Shown: positions 39,010 through 51,208 of the stretch, piece by piece
Numbering within the stretch: position 1 is the first letter of the stretch
Layout: the number at the start of each line of letters is the position of its first letter
Assembly: GCA_907165065.1 (NCBI GenBank)
Contig: OU015528.1
Coordinates: 24,882,015-24,946,014 of the forward strand
DNA: 64,000 nt
Origin: Caprimulgus europaeus
Taxonomy: Eukaryota; Chordata; Aves; Caprimulgiformes; Caprimulgidae
Direction of reading: 5' to 3'
Program-made: the position numbers and the translations under genes
Notes under the pieces: model-generated
The model's database searches: none
What the model saw: only the letters and a program-made list of their open reading frames with translations
Told to the model about the DNA's origin: nothing

Positions 39010-39072
39010 TGACTATGCTTGAAAACTCCTGTGCATATTGAATCTAGTCTTCTATCTTTGTCATGTTTTAGA
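39010..39072 (+). repeat. 63-bp direct repeat, copy 2
   Basis: Second copy of the block at 38157-38219, 853 bp downstream, 60 of 63 bases the same. It matches no CR1 or LTR sequence in the window. Confidence 0.9.
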
Positions 39073-40108
39073 TACTAGTACAGACAAGCTACTTGTAGCT
39101 TTGACCTAAACAAATATAGCTAGTTTTACATGCTCTGTGGCTCTCTGCCATTTCTTTTAGTGCCTCTGAAGCCTTTCAAAGAAGTCTACAACGTCTGTTA
39201 CTATTCAGTTTGTGCTGCAGCTTTTCAGAACAGATGTTTGCAACTGGGAGCTGTCACAGCCAGAAGTGAAGATCCTTCTATGGGCTGGTGCAGTGGAGGA
39301 CAAAATACTGATTTACAGTAATGTTATTCATTATCTAAAGCTGCATTGATTCTACTTTCATGATGTTCACACCCTGTGAATACAGGCATTTACAATCATT
39401 CCATCAATTCACTGTCAGTTATGTGGTTCAAGTACAAGTCTTTCTAGGATGAAAATAAAATAAGACAATTAAACAACATGCTGGTTTATACTGATCAGAA
39501 CACAAACAATATTTTCACTTCATCAGAATGGGGTTTTTGACTTATGGTCCATTCCATTGTAAAGGGATATTTCACTAAGCTTTTTTATTTTATGTAAAAA
39601 TGATCATTCCACCCAACACTAGTTAATTTCTCTAATCAGATATTTTAGTGGAAACAAAATATATGTGAACCCATGAATACACAGCTTATCGATGTAACAT
39701 TTTTTTAATGAAATGAGCTCTTTGTAAAATGCGGAAAGTTTGTATATCTTTTCCATGTCAGTTGCCCTAAAAGGGGATTATTCCATCCTGTCAAAATAAT
39801 GCATCTCACAAGAATAGAAATGCAAATAATATAAAATTTATTTGACTGCGGTTGTACTTCAATGAATGTAGAAGTAGAAGGAAGAGGAGCTGGAGGTAGC
39901 AATGCATTAAAATACCAGATATCACTGGTCAAAATTCACTAAGAAAATCAGTTTATGAGAAAAACTGATTTCACAGTGTCTTCTGAGTATATGCGGGAAG
40001 TAAGTACAGCACACAGTAAAATGGTGGGGGAGTGGTATGGCTTTACAAAGTTTTGTTCTCAGAGCAGAGCCCATGACCCATTACAGCTGCCTCTCTTGGG
40101 AAGAGAAA

Positions 40109-40549
40109 TCAGCACAGCTTGTTCCCACCTATGACTGTGGAGGAACAGAGTTTGTTATAAGCAGAAATCTGAGCAAAGTGTAGAGCTCCCAGGAACCAGT
40201 TTTGCTTCAATTCAAAGACCTGTTGTTGCTCACAATTTCCCTTCCATGCACTTATCAGTAGATGAAACTCTTGAACTAAAAATCTCCTCTGCCCTAAAAA
40301 AGAGGAGGTCAGACAATGTCTAAATGCATCAACTAGTGGTCCTGCCATGATTCCTGTCTTTGAAGAGAGATGAAAAATATCTGCATGTGTTTTTATAATA
40401 ACTTGAAAGCTGGAGTTTTGAAAGAAATACTTAACATTTACAATAGCAGCTCCCTCACTACAACAATACATATTGTTACATGGTATGTAAGTAGCTTTTA
40501 TAAGTTTGAGAAACACAGTCAACAGACCTGAAACATTATACCATTTCAA
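40109..40549 (-). CDS. unrecognised 146-codon ORF, doubtful
   Basis: A minus-strand frame with several Cys and a hydrophobic start but no recognisable domain, membrane pattern or transposon signature. It lies alone in unique DNA. In AT-rich sequence of this length such a frame can arise by chance. Listed only because it is the longest frame in the 12-kb unique stretch. Confidence 0.1.
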   Translation of the reverse strand: MKWYNVSGLLTVFLKLIKATYIPCNNMYCCSEGAAIVNVKYFFQNSSFQVIIKTHADIFHLSSKTGIMAGPLVDAFRHCLTSSFLGQRRFLVQEFHLLISAWKGNCEQQQVFELKQNWFLGALHFAQISAYNKLCSSTVIGGNKLC

Positions 40550-43500
40550 TCTCCAGAACAGGGGGTCTTTTTTGTTTTATCTATCTGCTGGATCAATATC
40601 AGTAAACCACATTACTCCAAGGGCAAGATGAAATATGAATTACAGCTACTATGTTTAAAAGAGTAAATATATAAGACTGATAGAAAAATGTTTAAAATAT
40701 TAGAAAATGAAAAATAAGCCATACATATTTCATTTTTCTAAAATTGAACTTTTTCTTCACTCGTAAGTCATATAGTTCTCAGGTGATGAGACCCAATCAT
40801 GGTCATGACTGGTATTTTATATTACTCAAAGATGTTAACTGAACAGACACTGGCAACATCCTAGTTTTTGTTATTTACAAAAATTAATAGTGCTAAAGTG
40901 ATCTGCTTTGTATTTTTTTTCCAGAAATTTCTAGAACTGATTGTTCTTTGACTTTTTACAGTGTATTACTTTAAAAATCATAACAAAAGTCAAGTAAGGT
41001 ATATATACACAGTTTCAAAACAAAAAAAAAGTTGAAATAGTGATTATTTTTATATTCAAACACGTCCTTATTTTGTCTTCTTTGAATGTAAGATTTATAG
41101 AACCTGTTTTCCTAAATCCCCTCTGTCAATAATAATTGGTGCATTTTTCAAATGACTGGAGTCCAAATGTGGTCCTTGATCAGACTAAAGCAGAACTGAA
41201 ACACTAATTTCATGAGCTGTCTTTTTAAGGAAGATTTCAACCTCTTGCTAATAAATGCAGTTCATTCATATTAAAATCAAATGTAGTTTTATCACTGTTG
41301 GTATTACTTGCAAAATGCTCATCCAGATAATGTCAAATATTTGTGAATAATATTTTATTTTATGAGAAATAATTATTTTACTTTTTCATAAAATAATTTT
41401 ATGTGTAAATAGAACATGCATGTAAATAATTGGTGTTTTGGGCTGTGAACAAAATGTGTTATTAAACATTGCCAGTTCAATTTCTGATTTCAGCATTTTA
41501 TTATTTTTTGTATGTTTATATTTGTATTTGGTGAATATAAAAGTAAGTCTCATTTTTTTTTTCCTTTTAAACTTGGAGTCTTTGCGGTAAAAATAGGAAA
41601 ATGTCCTTCTTTAATGTTTTGAATGGTGTTTGTGCCTGCAAGAGTTAAAACAGTTTTCCCTTCCAAAATACATAAAATGATCTCTTGTATTTAACTCAGA
41701 ACTTCTAGGTGCTATTTGAAATATTTATGTTTTCAAGAAATCATATGCAGATAACAATAACCAGTGAAGTGAATGGCTTTTTATCCAATCTAATTAGCTG
41801 ATCTTGTAACAGAAACAGATATAACACTTATGTCCAAGAGAACAGATTAGTTTTTTAACAGAATGCCTATAGGAGTTAACCTATTCTTTTCAGCATGTTG
41901 TCTTTCTTTCTCTTCAGCCCTCACAAATTAACAATTTGTTCCAGTTTCAATGCTGTTTGCACATAGCCCTGGCTCTGTTTTAGAGACTCACTCTTTGTCT
42001 TAATTTATTTGTCTTCTCATTATACTAATCATCACAGATGTGAGTGCTGAGAAGCAGTTAAAACTAGTTATCCAAACTTCTTCTTGTTATAGTTAAATCT
42101 TGCTTCTTTAATGAATACCCTTTCCTGTCATAGAAGAAAATTTACTCACAGTACTGCCTATCCAGAGACTTCTAGGAACAAAAAAAAACAGTTCTTGAGT
42201 GAAGCTTCAAAGCTCGAATCGCCAAGATTTTGGGCAGGTAGGCATGATCACATGGTAGGGTTGTTCAGGTTAAGATGTCCTTAAGAGGTTGTAGCTTTTT
42301 TACTAGAAGCTTCAGCCCTTAGCTGAGCCACTATAAGAGATCTTGTATTTGTACATTCAAATATGAAGGAAAACAATTGTTTTTAAAATGCATCTATTTT
42401 GCTTTGCACTTATAGCAAGCTAATGTGCATAGAAGGTATTACTGCAGCTTAGATAAGGGTCAGCAATTTTCAAGTGTCAGGAAGTAACTTCCTGTCATAT
42501 GAGTATTCCTCTGATCTTCTAATATTCTTTTTACTTTTGTTGTCTCTGACGTAGCTAAGTCCAGTTGCACCAAATCAATTGTATTCTATGAGCATTTTCC
42601 TAAGAAGTATGGGACTATTTTTCAGTCCAGTGTTTTCACACCAAGAATATAATTCCCATGTGTGACTATTCATTTGTGCAGTAGAAAATACAAGATATCT
42701 ACTTCAATGATTCAAAGAAGGACATATTTTGAATGCAGAATACTGGTTCACCACGAAGCTACTTCTAGTACCTGTCAATTATTTCGCCATCAGACTGTAG
42801 ATTGAGAGCCACTTCATGTACCTTTTATTACTGTGTATAAATACTGTTCTGGATTTGAGTTTGAGACTTGGATTATCCACTTCAAAGCTCACATTCTTTA
42901 ATCTTGTTCTTTGTGATAAACTATTTTCCTCATTTGTTAAACCAGTTGACCCTCAAGCTGCCATGTCTTCAGTCTGTTTGGTAACAGCTTAACACCATCT
43001 TCTTTATTAGCAGTGAAACAGCTCTAAGATTGCTTTTTCCTAAAATTGTATTTTAAGTTTTATTCTTTCCAGATGAACCTTGGCAAGACTCTAGAGGTAG
43101 CCATTTGAAGATTAAAAGTTTCAGCTTCTTGAGAAATTGTTGACTTGTCCTTTAATCACAGATTTTCTACAGAGACTGCAACCTTACAAGAATTTTGGCA
43201 TAGCAATCAATGAATGAAAAATGTTTTGCAACAGCTAGCACCTTTTTTTTTTTTTTTGTCTTTTTCCAAATTCAGTAATTCAGTAGTCCATGAAAATCCC
43301 CATAGAATTTAAGAAGTATCATTACCGGAAAGCCAAAGCTGACATGTGTGAATGAAGTACCATAAATGTGATGAAACTGGTGTAATCCAACAGTGGTGGA
43401 GACTAACTGGACCTGCACAGACAGTTCAGTCCCCAGTGACAATACTGTGTGATGACATGTGGCTTCTTAGGATGATAAAAAAAAAATATAGGAATACTCA

Positions 43501-44239
43501 GCAAAACGATGGCAGGGAAAAAAAAAATGTCACTATAAAAGCCATTATTGTACAGAGGAAAAATAGCTGCTACTAAAGGGCTGACTATACAGAAGCTCTA
43601 CTTACACTCCATGGTCTGCAGGAAAAGTTTTCTTTTGTTATATTTTTGTTTCTGTTTCAACCTATAATCCTACCTACTTATATTGAACATCTCAGCACAC
43701 TGCTCAGTTGCCTGGAAACGATATTATGCTTTTCAGAAGTTGTTGAAATAAAGAGCAACACTGAAAAAATCTAGATTTTGCCACATTACCTGCTTAAGGT
43801 TACTAAATTGAGATGAATGAAATAGCTTCTCTCTGTTGAATTTGAAAAGACTTGTAAAATTTAGAAGAGCAAAAAATTATCAACTCCCACCAGAGCTTTC
43901 TAAATTGAACACAATAATCTTTGTGAAAGACTTATTAATTAAGGGCAAGAAAGTTGAAATCTAGATAATTTCATTTCATAATGTCACAGTGTAGTGGGTC
44001 TGGCTGGGATGGAGTTGATTTTCCCTGTGGCAGCCCTCAGAGTGCTGTGTTTTGTATTTGGTGGCTCGAGGGGTGTTGATAACACAGCAGTGTTTTAGTT
44101 ACTGGTGAGCAGTGCTCACACAGCACCAAGGCTGTCTCTCCAACATTTCCCCCAGTAGGCTGGGAGTGGGGAAGGTCTTGGGAGGGGACACAGCCAGGAC
44201 AGCTGACCCAAACGGACCAAAGGGATATTCCATACCATA

Positions 44240-44246
44240 TGACGTA
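44240..44246 (+). promoter_or_regulatory. CRE-like motif in the U3 of the LTR
   Basis: TGACGTA within CCATATGACGTATGC resembles half of a cAMP-response element. It lies about 20 bp before an AAATAAAG that may be the decayed TATA box. This is motif reading only. Confidence 0.3.
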
Positions 44247-44443
44247 TGCTCAGAAATAAAGCAAGGAGAACAGAGGGGAAAGGGGGGGGGCATTCGTTAC
44301 TTCCGTTTGTCCTCCGGGAACCGCAACGCGTATGAAGCCCTGCTTCCCAGGAAGTGGCCAGACATCGCCTGCTGATGGGAAGTAGAGAGTAAATATTTTG
44401 TTCTTTTGCTTCTGCGCGCGCAGATTTGCTTTGCTTTGCTTCT

Positions 44444-44449
44444 ATTAAA
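44444..44449 (+). terminator. LTR polyadenylation signal ATTAAA
   Basis: ATTAAA just before CTGCTTTTGTCTCG, the usual place of the R-region signal in this LTR group. Confidence 0.55.
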
Positions 44450-44591
44450 CTGCTTTTGTCTCGATCCACGAGTTTATTTTTTTTGTGTTCCATCTTATTT
44501 TCTCCCCTCCCCATCTTGCTGAGGAGGGGGGTGATAGAGTGGGCTTTGGTGGGCACCCAGCATCTAGCCAGGGTCAACCCACCACACACAG

Positions 44592-47551
44592 ATCTGATAA
44601 TACAAGTCTTAATCTTTAGATAAAAACTAATCATAAAATTCAGAAAAAAACCCCACTCTTCATGTTGCCCTAAAACTGTTATGCATAACATATCTGAAAA
44701 ACTATGGATGTAGCTTTGTGGTTGAGAGTTTGTTAAAATCCCATATTGTACTAGACCTTTCATTTTGTATTGTAAAGCTCGATAAGAAAGTTGAACATAG
44801 TAATTATTATAGTTATCTCCAACTGGAAAAGTACATTAATATGAATAATAAAAGCTTGGCCTTTATGAATACTAGTATGTTTTATTGGAAAGACTTGTTA
44901 AATACATCTGTAGGGTTGGGCTTTAAATAATAGTATCTCATCAGCTTCTTCAGACACATTGTGGAAAGGACTTGCCACAGCTCTCCAGAACTATTCATCC
45001 AGATACACCACCACATAAATGAATGAGCTGCACTCCTCACAGACTTCCATTATACTGTGCCACAGGTACATTTTTTACATCTATGAGATTATGGAAGGTG
45101 GACTTCATAATACTGAGTTTAGTACTGCAGCTTGATGAGAATGTCAAAAGAGATCTGAAATGAATAAAACCTTAAATTCTCCAAAAACTTATCAAATCAT
45201 ACACTAAGACTTCTGCGTGAAAACCTGTTAGTCAAGTAAAGAACTGGGAATAACTGAGACAGAAACTGCAAATGCTCTCATATGAAGCTGTGGTCTCTTG
45301 GTTGAAGGCTCTTATCAGTTTCTTAATCAAGTCTTGTACACTCCATTTCAAGAAAAATCTTTTAAAAATAAAAATATATAACTGATGCATATCAAACATC
45401 TCTAAAACTTCACACAGAAAAAAATTAACCTTCATTGAAATAAATACAAAACTCTGAAATATTTTTCCAGACTAACTCTAATTTGTCTTAAAGAATTTGA
45501 GCTAAGATCATTTTTTTGATCACTCCTTCACTATTCAGAAATTATTTCTACAGTATACTAGCAAGAGACTAAAAAAGATACAGTGTCTATAGCCTTTCAA
45601 TACAAGAAACACAGGATGGGAAGCAGGAGAAGAATGTCAATCAAGGATTGCATACAATATCATTTAAGGGCTTTTAGTTAGTTGATTGTGTCCTACATAG
45701 CCTCTGGCCCTGGCAGTGACGGCAGTGTTGCTAAAGGAGGAAGAACTTCCAATAATAAGCAGAAAAATTATTTTGCTTGGCTTAGTAATGATAGAAATAA
45801 GTATGATGGGCTGTAGTTTATCAAGTAGAAGTTTCTCAGCTACTTATAATAGACTCTCAAGAGGTAGGATAGGATGTGAATGGATAGGACTATTAAAATA
45901 ATTCTAGTATAACTTCTGAGAACAAAATTACTAAAAAAAATTGTATTTCTAAAAAATCACCAAAATACAAAAAAGGCAAACTCTTGTCAAAGGAGGAACA
46001 GTGTACTGCAATGTCACCTATAGACATTCACATGGATCACTTAATGGTGAAATGTTCCAAGATTTGCCCATTACTGAAATAATACATCTTCACAGGACTA
46101 GCATATCCTGTATTACCAACACTGTATAAGCTCATAGTTGAAATGGTCATCTTTTTAGAGTGAGACTTATCTGAAAAGGATATAATTTTATCTGTAGCCA
46201 CTGATGCCATACATACATGAAAATATGACTTTTGTACTACTGCCTGATCAGTGTGTACTTCTTATAGAGCCACTTCTGAACCCTGGGTTTGAATTGCCTT
46301 AGAAATCACAGGTTCTCCTTCAGACCTGGTGTACACGTCTCTTCCTTTAGGGTGCCACTGTACTAAAACATTAGCATGTGAATGCAGGACTGACACATCC
46401 TGCAAAGAAAGCCCAGGCCTCACTTTAGTTTGTAACTTGATCACAGTTATCCAGAACAAATTGTTATTCAGCCAGAATCTGGAAACAGGTTATTTTCCCT
46501 AGTTTCACCATAGACATGTAGAAAGAAGAAAATAAACCTTCTAACCTTTATGGTGTTGGAGGTTTCTGTGTTACAGAGTAACAGAAAAGATGTAAACCAG
46601 GAATTATCTCAAAAGACATCCCCATAATTTAATGTTGGGGACAGATCTGAACTGCCACCCTGTAGTGATAACCTCTTGTTTTCCTCTTTTATTTTTAATC
46701 CTTCCAGTTTTTAAGAAAGGGGAAGACATTATGCATTGACAGGTACATATTGAAAGAAGACGACTATTGACAAAGCAGAATTGGCATAGTCTATGAGTAA
46801 ATGGTATCAAGCAATTCATTACAAATGGTTGCACTTTAAAAGACGATACTAGAGTTTACAAATATGGTCATATTAAAGGACTGAGACATAAAAGACAGGC
46901 CTTTAATGTACATTCATTGATGGTCAACAATGAAAAGGAGCAAAACACAGGTGTTTTTTTTTTGAGAGTCAGTACTTTCATTAACGTCCAAGGCCTTCAA
47001 TAAAACAGAAAGGCCCAAAGTCATCTCTGTCGACTAGCTGTTGACACTCTCTACTTTTAGATGTTGGACAGAGCTTCAGATAGTCTGAACATGGATCATT
47101 CTATGGGTTCCAGTAGAGACATAACGATTTATAAGCATTGAAATCCAGCATCATGTGTTTGCAAAGGGTATAAATCAGAGCAGAGACCAATCCATTGATT
47201 TTCCTCCCACTTCCTTGTCCATGACTTATGCTTTGGAGTGCTTTCTATTTTCTCACCAATTCTCAAAGATACCATTTGCAGCACTTTTAGTCAGTCCTGT
47301 CCAGAGGTATAACAACTTCCAAACAAGTATATAATTAAAAAGCTCATTTAACATTTTCTTTCTAATCAGAGAAATAATTAATAATAAATTTGAATTATAG
47401 TAAAAAATACTGATATGAGTTCATTGTATAAGAAGTTACTTCTATTTTGACTATTACTTTTTCGACAGTGATGCTGTAATTTAAATATGTGTAGATTAAA
47501 TACTACAATGTATAGTGACTTTGGTGCTCTAAATAATGATTACAAATTTTA
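44592..47551. other. unique AT-rich DNA, no gene seen
   Basis: About 3 kb with no recognised gene or dispersed repeat. Open frames are short and lack motifs. Confidence 0.5.
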
Positions 47552-47557
47552 TGAGCC

Positions 47558-47803
47558 TTGGAGTGGACTCAGTTTTTATTTCTAATCTTTATGAATGACC
47601 TGCCATCTCTACATATCAGATCATTATTGGAGATTTATACAGATAATATAGTGATTTATTATGGTTCTCTAAGATATCTAGATGTAGTTTATGCCCTGAT
47701 TTCAAGCACGAATGGTGTCAATGATTTGCTTGAACTAAATAATTTACCACTAGAAACAAAAACAAAGATTGACAAACTGGGTTCTGTCCTGCAACTAAAT
47801 TAA
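47558..47803 (+). pseudogene. possible remnant of a non-CR1 LINE reverse transcriptase
   Basis: The frame is open for 82 codons. It reads LFLIFMNDLPS, then 15-20 residues on YTDNIVIYYGS, then about 30 residues later LLELNNLPLETKTK. Order and spacing match the RT motifs that in Jockey-, L2- or Rex-like LINEs read roughly LLFLIFINDL, FADDTVIY and a W/L..N.L.LN..KTK block. The catalytic pair would be Asp-Asn instead of Asp-Asp. The CR1 copies in this window read differently ([12 protein letters not shown] and [10 protein letters not shown]), so it is not one of them. No 3' end or upstream RT motifs are visible. Coincidence cannot be excluded. Confidence 0.35.
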
Positions 47804-49632
47804 TCGGTTAGTGGTAGATCAGCAAAATTCTCTATTAAAAATTCTTTCTGCAATTAAAGAATACGTAAAATTATTTCAAAAAAGAGTATGGAAGATGTTA
47901 CACAAAATACATGAAGATGAATCACGGTTATCAGTAAAGTAGTACTGAATTTGGTTTGTGTATTATTAATTTAATATTCTTAGTAAATCCATAGAATGAC
48001 TGATCTGCACTTAAGATTAGATATATTAATTTCTTCAGTCAGTTGCTGTCATGCATTCAGTGATTTCAGTTTATACGAGTGTTTAATATCTCTTTAACTT
48101 GTCTTTGCACTATAGTAAATGAAATGTGGTCCAATCCTTTGTTATTTAATCAAACAAAATTTCTATAAACATCAAATATTTACACTGTCTAGAAAAAAGA
48201 CTGAAGGTTTGATTCACTGCTTTATAAAGGGATTTCCTAAGTGCCTTTGTAATGTTGTAAAACTGGTCACTTACCTGAAGAGGATAAATTTTGCTTATTT
48301 ATACCTTTGTAGAAAAAGCCTTAGTACTGAATGTTTTACACTAATGTGTTCTTTTAACTTTCTGAAGAATCTAATTGCTTAAAAGTATATATTGGAATTT
48401 TAACTTTTCACTTCAGAATAAAAGTGCAATGCTCTACAATTCTTAGTCATCCTCTAAATGAGGAAAACATTTTAAAAATTTGATATGTTTTTGTACAAAT
48501 ACTTTTATACTTGTTTGATGCCTCCTGTAGTCTGACACATCTTTAAAATAGTGTCACAAGTAGTAAATGCAGTGAAGGTGCAGCATCACCGGCTTCACTT
48601 TATGCTAATAATCAGAGAAAGTATCCATGGCACTGTGTTGCTTTAATCTGCTGAATTCTTTGATGTCATGTCTTGAGCTGCTGCAGTTGCTGGCTAAAGC
48701 AACTTGGAGTATGCACTTCTAAGTGCCACATCCATATCTTATCTTCAGAATACAAAGAGACTGACAGAGCCAAATCATCCTCAAATGAATGTATAACATT
48801 TTGGACAAAAAATGGCCTCTGTTCCAGTTCAGGCTTAAATTCCTTTTTTAAGATTACAAAGGTTGATATAATTCTAAATCTGAGAGGTGAATTTTGTCAA
48901 CACACATATTTTCATAGCTGTAGGAAAAAACATTTCATTTGACAAGTTTAACAATGCTATTTAAATTTTGTCCATACGCAGAGGGCCTGCCTGATGACTT
49001 GGTATTACTTACATCCAAAATGAGCACCGTTTTGACTAGAGCAAGTTGCTCCATTCAATTAAATATCAGATTTTAAAATACTAGTACTAGAAAATCTATC
49101 ATTCTTTAATAAGCTCACAGGGCAGCCTTTTCCTTGGCCTGATTTTCAACTCACCCTTACATTTATAGATTTTGCTACTATTTAAAGCACTATTACTTTG
49201 CACTCAAACACTTCATGACTGCTGAGTGCAATGGTATTAAAGAATAGGTCATCCTGCATAGCTGTCAGTAAAGAACATTTTAAGATAGTGTTGGCTACAT
49301 TTCCTTTATATTTCCAGTCATTTATTTAATCAAGATAACTATCATAGAAAACATAATGTATAAGGTACAATGGGACATATTATAATATCTCACAGTGTTT
49401 ACCTATATGTTATTTCATACCAATAAAAGTACATGCTTTGTAATCACTACATTATTCACACCAACTGTATATTGGTTAATATAATGAATAAAGAATCTAC
49501 TTTAGAATTTCTTGGTAATATCTAAATATATTTGTAATCTATGCTTGCATAACTATATTGCATATATAACTTTGTCTAGTTTTTATGCATGTGGAAAACA
49601 TTATTAATGCAAAAAAAAAAAGTTTAATTTAA
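47804..49632. other. unique AT-rich DNA, no gene seen
   Basis: About 1.8 kb without a recognised gene or repeat, ending in an A run (about 49611-49621) just before the CR1 3' end. Several short frames, up to 89 codons, have no motif. Confidence 0.5.
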
Positions 49633-50575
49633 ATCACAGAATCACAGAATGGTAGGGGTTAGAAGGGACCTCAGGAGTTCATCTAGTTGAATTCCCTGCT
49701 AAAGCAGGTTCCCTACAGCAGGTTGCAAAAGAAAGCGTCCAGGCGGGTTTTGAACATCTCCAGAGATGGAGACTCCACAACCCCTCTGGGCAGCCTGTCC
49801 CAGTGCTCTGTCACCCTCACAGTAAAGGAGTTTTTCCATAAGTTTGTGTGGAACTTTTAGTGTCCCAGTTTTTGCCTATTGCCCCTTGTCCTGTCACCAG
49901 CCACCACCAAAAGGAGCCCGGCCCCATCCATTTGGCCCCCACACTTCAGGTATTTATAGGCATTGATGAGGTCCTCTCTCAATCTTCTCTTCTCCAGGCT
50001 GGAGTTCCAGCTCTCTCAGCCTTTCCTCATATGGGAGATGCTCCAGGCCCCTAATCATCTTTGTGGCCCTCCACTGGACTCTCTCTAGAAGATCCCTGTC
50101 CCGTCCCTCTTGAACTGGGGACCCCAGAACTGGACACAGCACTCCAGATGTAGAGTAGAGGGGGAGGAGAATCTCCAGAGCAGAGTAGAGGGGGAGGAGA
50201 ATCTCCCTTGACCTGCTGACCACACTCTTCTTAATGCACCCCTGGATACTGTTGGCCTTCCTAGCCACAAGCGCATGCTGCTGGCTCATGGCCAGTCTGC
50301 TGTACACCAGGACACCCAGGTTCTTTTCTACAGAGCTCCTCTCCAGCAGGTCAGCCTCTAATCTGTATTGGTGCATGCACTTATTCTTCCTCCTCAAGTG
50401 CAGGACTCTACACTTGCTCTTGTTGAACCTCATCAGGTTCCTTTCCGCTCAACTCTCCAGCATGTCCAGGTCTCACCTTCTGGTGCATCAGACACTCCTC
50501 CCAACTTCATATCACCAACAAACTTGCTGAGGGCAGACTCTATCCCTACATCCAGGTCATTGATGAGGATGTAAT
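49633..50575 (-). mobile_element. CR1 LINE, minus strand, 5' truncated
   Basis: The plus strand begins ATCACAGAATCACAGAATGG, the reverse of an ATTCTGTGATT-type 3' tail, and runs back to the reverse-transcriptase region near 50572 (the 'ATCCAGGTCATTGATGAGG' block). On the minus strand, 49954-50433 stays open for 159 codons and covers the end of the RT domain and beyond ([25 protein letters not shown]). An in-frame duplication of 10 codons (EILLPLYSAL) occurs at 50152-50206. Frame breaks outside this make it non-functional. Confidence 0.93.
50152..50206. repeat. 30-bp tandem duplication inside CR1
   Basis: The 25-bp block AGAGTAGAGGGGGAGGAGAA... is present at 50152-50176 and again at 50182-50206, a period of 30 bp. 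The other CR1 copies have it once. Because 30 is a multiple of 3, the CR1 frame stays open and gains ten residues. Confidence 0.92.
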
Positions 50576-51208
50576 TTCATTTTCTGTTGTGCGGCTAGTT
50601 GCAGCATTGTTAGTGACATTCAAGCTGCCTCAGACAATTATTTTATTATTTTGCTAGTAAAATAAAAATCATATATGTATATATAATCAGTAATAGGAAA
50701 CTTCCCTTCACCTACATTTAACTGATGAATGTACAGAAGTGTGTACTTGACAATTCCAGCTCCTGCCTCAGGATCATTGTAATATTTCATTTTAACTAAA
50801 TCCCTTTGAAAAGGTGAAGAGCAAAAGCTCTAACTCTCCCTTGAGTGTCTTAGATTAATCAGGCCTTTTATGATACAGTACTCACCCACACACTCACATG
50901 CTTTTCAGCTATCTCCACAGGATAGCAAGAATTAAATGAAAATCTCAGTTAGGCACCTTACACAACAGGAATACAGGAATGTTTGGCATTTTCACACTTA
51001 AGTCCAGAGTCATGTTTCACTTTTACGAATTCTCAGTGCTCTAAGTATTTTACTACAGGCTTCTTGTGAAAAATCAATATGAGCCTATGAAAAGAGAAAT
51101 GGAATTCACATTATATTTGCTCCAACATCTGTACAAAATATCTCTAGAAATAAAGAAATCTGTTGCAAATCATATCTTCCTGGGGAATAAAGGCAAAAGT
51201 TACACTTT
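50576..51208. other. unique AT-rich DNA, no gene seen
   Basis: About 630 bp between a CR1 copy and an LTR. Nothing is recognised. Confidence 0.5.

Larger units (their letters stand above)
31886..43984. other. unique AT-rich DNA, no gene seen
   Basis: About 12 kb with no recognised gene and little repeat. Items listed separately are the (TAAA)n run at 31979, a 19-bp tandem repeat at 33501 and a 63-bp direct repeat pair at 38157 and 39010. A 10-bp inverted repeat (AAATCAGTTT and AAACTGATTT) lies at 39945-39971, and T runs occur near 34562 and 43243. The longest open frame is 40109-40549 on the minus strand (146 codons), which has no recognised motif. Between the 63-bp repeats, 38700-38775 codes for a short phrase weakly like the CR1 C-terminal region, too weak to call. 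Confidence 0.5.
43990..44586 (+). mobile_element. solo ERV LTR, plus strand (type B-related)
   Basis: 597 bp, starting TGTAGTGGGT and ending ACCCACCACA, with inverted ends and a perfect 5-bp target duplication CACAG at 43985-43989 and 44587-44591. U3 has 'CAGCTGACCCAAACGGACC' and 'CCATATGACG'. R/U5 has an ATTAAA signal and the block 'CTCGATCCACGAGTTT', typical of avian ERV LTRs. No internal retroviral sequence adjoins it, so it is a solo LTR left by recombination between two LTRs. A five-base duplication fits ERVL-like elements better than class I (4 bp) or class II (usually 6 bp). A 215-codon minus-strand frame crosses it (44116-44763) but is antisense LTR plus flank, not a gene. Confidence 0.93.

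Noticed and set aside
44116..44763. 215-codon minus-strand ORF
   Set aside because: It is antisense to a plus-strand solo LTR and runs into flanking DNA. No domain is seen.
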